From an uncultured Odoribacter sp. (GTDB taxonomy: Bacteria; Bacteroidota; Bacteroidia; Bacteroidales; Marinifilaceae): a stretch of 16,496 bases of DNA. The notes under the pieces are model-generated. The model had not been told where the DNA came from. It made no database searches and saw only the letters and a program-made list of their open reading frames with translations. The stretch covers positions 1-16,496 of the forward strand of contig UQTM01000076.1 in NCBI GenBank assembly GCA_900544025.1. The letters are read 5' to 3'. This document shows positions 16,365-16,496 of this stretch, piece by piece. Position numbers and translations under genes: made by a program. Each line of letters starts with the position of its first letter. Position 1 is the stretch's first letter.

Positions 16365-16496
16365 ATAAAAATAACTATCTATTATTATTTTTTTGGTTAT
16401 TTTTTGCTGCCATAGTGTTAAAAAGTATTTTTAGTTTAGATTTTATCTACAAATAGATTCTATTTTCTTACCAATCTTCCCTATTTCCTTTTTCTG

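Larger units (their letters stand above)
16138..16496. other. AT-rich regulatory region upstream of the operon
   Basis: No coding sequence is supported. The segment is much more AT-rich than the genes. It contains the candidate promoter at 16357-16364, an AAACG-NN-CGTTT inverted repeat at 16206-16217, a tandem near-repeat GTTAATTTTAA/GTTAATTTTTAA at 16245-16267, a 12-bp palindrome TATTAATTAATA at 16325-16336, and a run of TTAA units at 16140-16154 just ahead of the first start codon. If the promoter is right, about 210 nt of this is transcribed leader. Confidence 0.6.

Noticed and set aside
16391..16410. Divergent plus-strand promoter (TA then TTTG-like) near the right edge
   Set aside because: The spacing between TA and TTTG is off by one and no upstream -33 element fits; homopolymer T runs make such matches trivial.
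1..16496. CRISPR arrays, tRNA/rRNA genes, insertion sequences or phage genes
   Set aside because: None seen: no regularly spaced repeats, no cloverleaf or rRNA-like sequence, no transposase or integrase motifs on either strand.

Overview
The window looks like part of a polysaccharide-utilisation-type locus (PUL) from a gut-type member of the Bacteroidetes (Bacteroidota). The evidence is two SusC/SusD outer-membrane uptake pairs, a full set of lipoproteins with a Cys followed by acidic residues, a Bacteroides-type TAnnTTTG promoter element, and AT-rich non-coding flanks without clear Shine-Dalgarno sequences. I cannot name a species.

All eight convincing genes lie on the minus strand and are transcribed from high to low coordinates. 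Gaps between them are 3 to 32 nt, so they form one apparent operon (16137 down to 478). In transcription order they are: (1) a lipoprotein with N-terminal Fn3-like modules and a C-terminal F5/8-type C (discoidin-like) domain; (2) a 656-aa lipoprotein with about four fasciclin (FAS1)-like repeats; (3) a full-length SusC-type TonB-dependent transporter; (4) its SusD lipoprotein; (5) a second, 490-aa FAS1 lipoprotein with an extra C-terminal beta-rich domain; (6) a shorter SusC paralogue that has lost the N-terminal carboxypeptidase-D-like domain and any visible TonB box; (7) its SusD; (8) a lipoprotein with a concanavalin-A-like N-terminal half and an Asp-box (BNR) propeller that resembles a sialidase but lacks most of its catalytic residues.

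The right flank (16138-16496) is AT-rich. It holds the only good promoter candidate (TATATTTG, minus strand) and implies a leader of about 210 nt. The left flank (1-477) holds a strong intrinsic terminator just after the last gene. An AAACG-NN-CGTTT inverted repeat occurs in both flanks.

Inferred function: seven of the eight products appear to be cell-envelope proteins for binding and uptake, with two outer-membrane transporters capped by SusD proteins and surrounded by adhesion-type lipoproteins (FAS1, discoidin, lectin-like). No clear hydrolase, lyase, protease, inner-membrane transporter or regulator is present in the window. The most interesting feature is the repeated FAS1-SusC-SusD module, in which the second SusC is stripped of its N-terminal signalling and TonB-contact region. 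The ligand is unknown.
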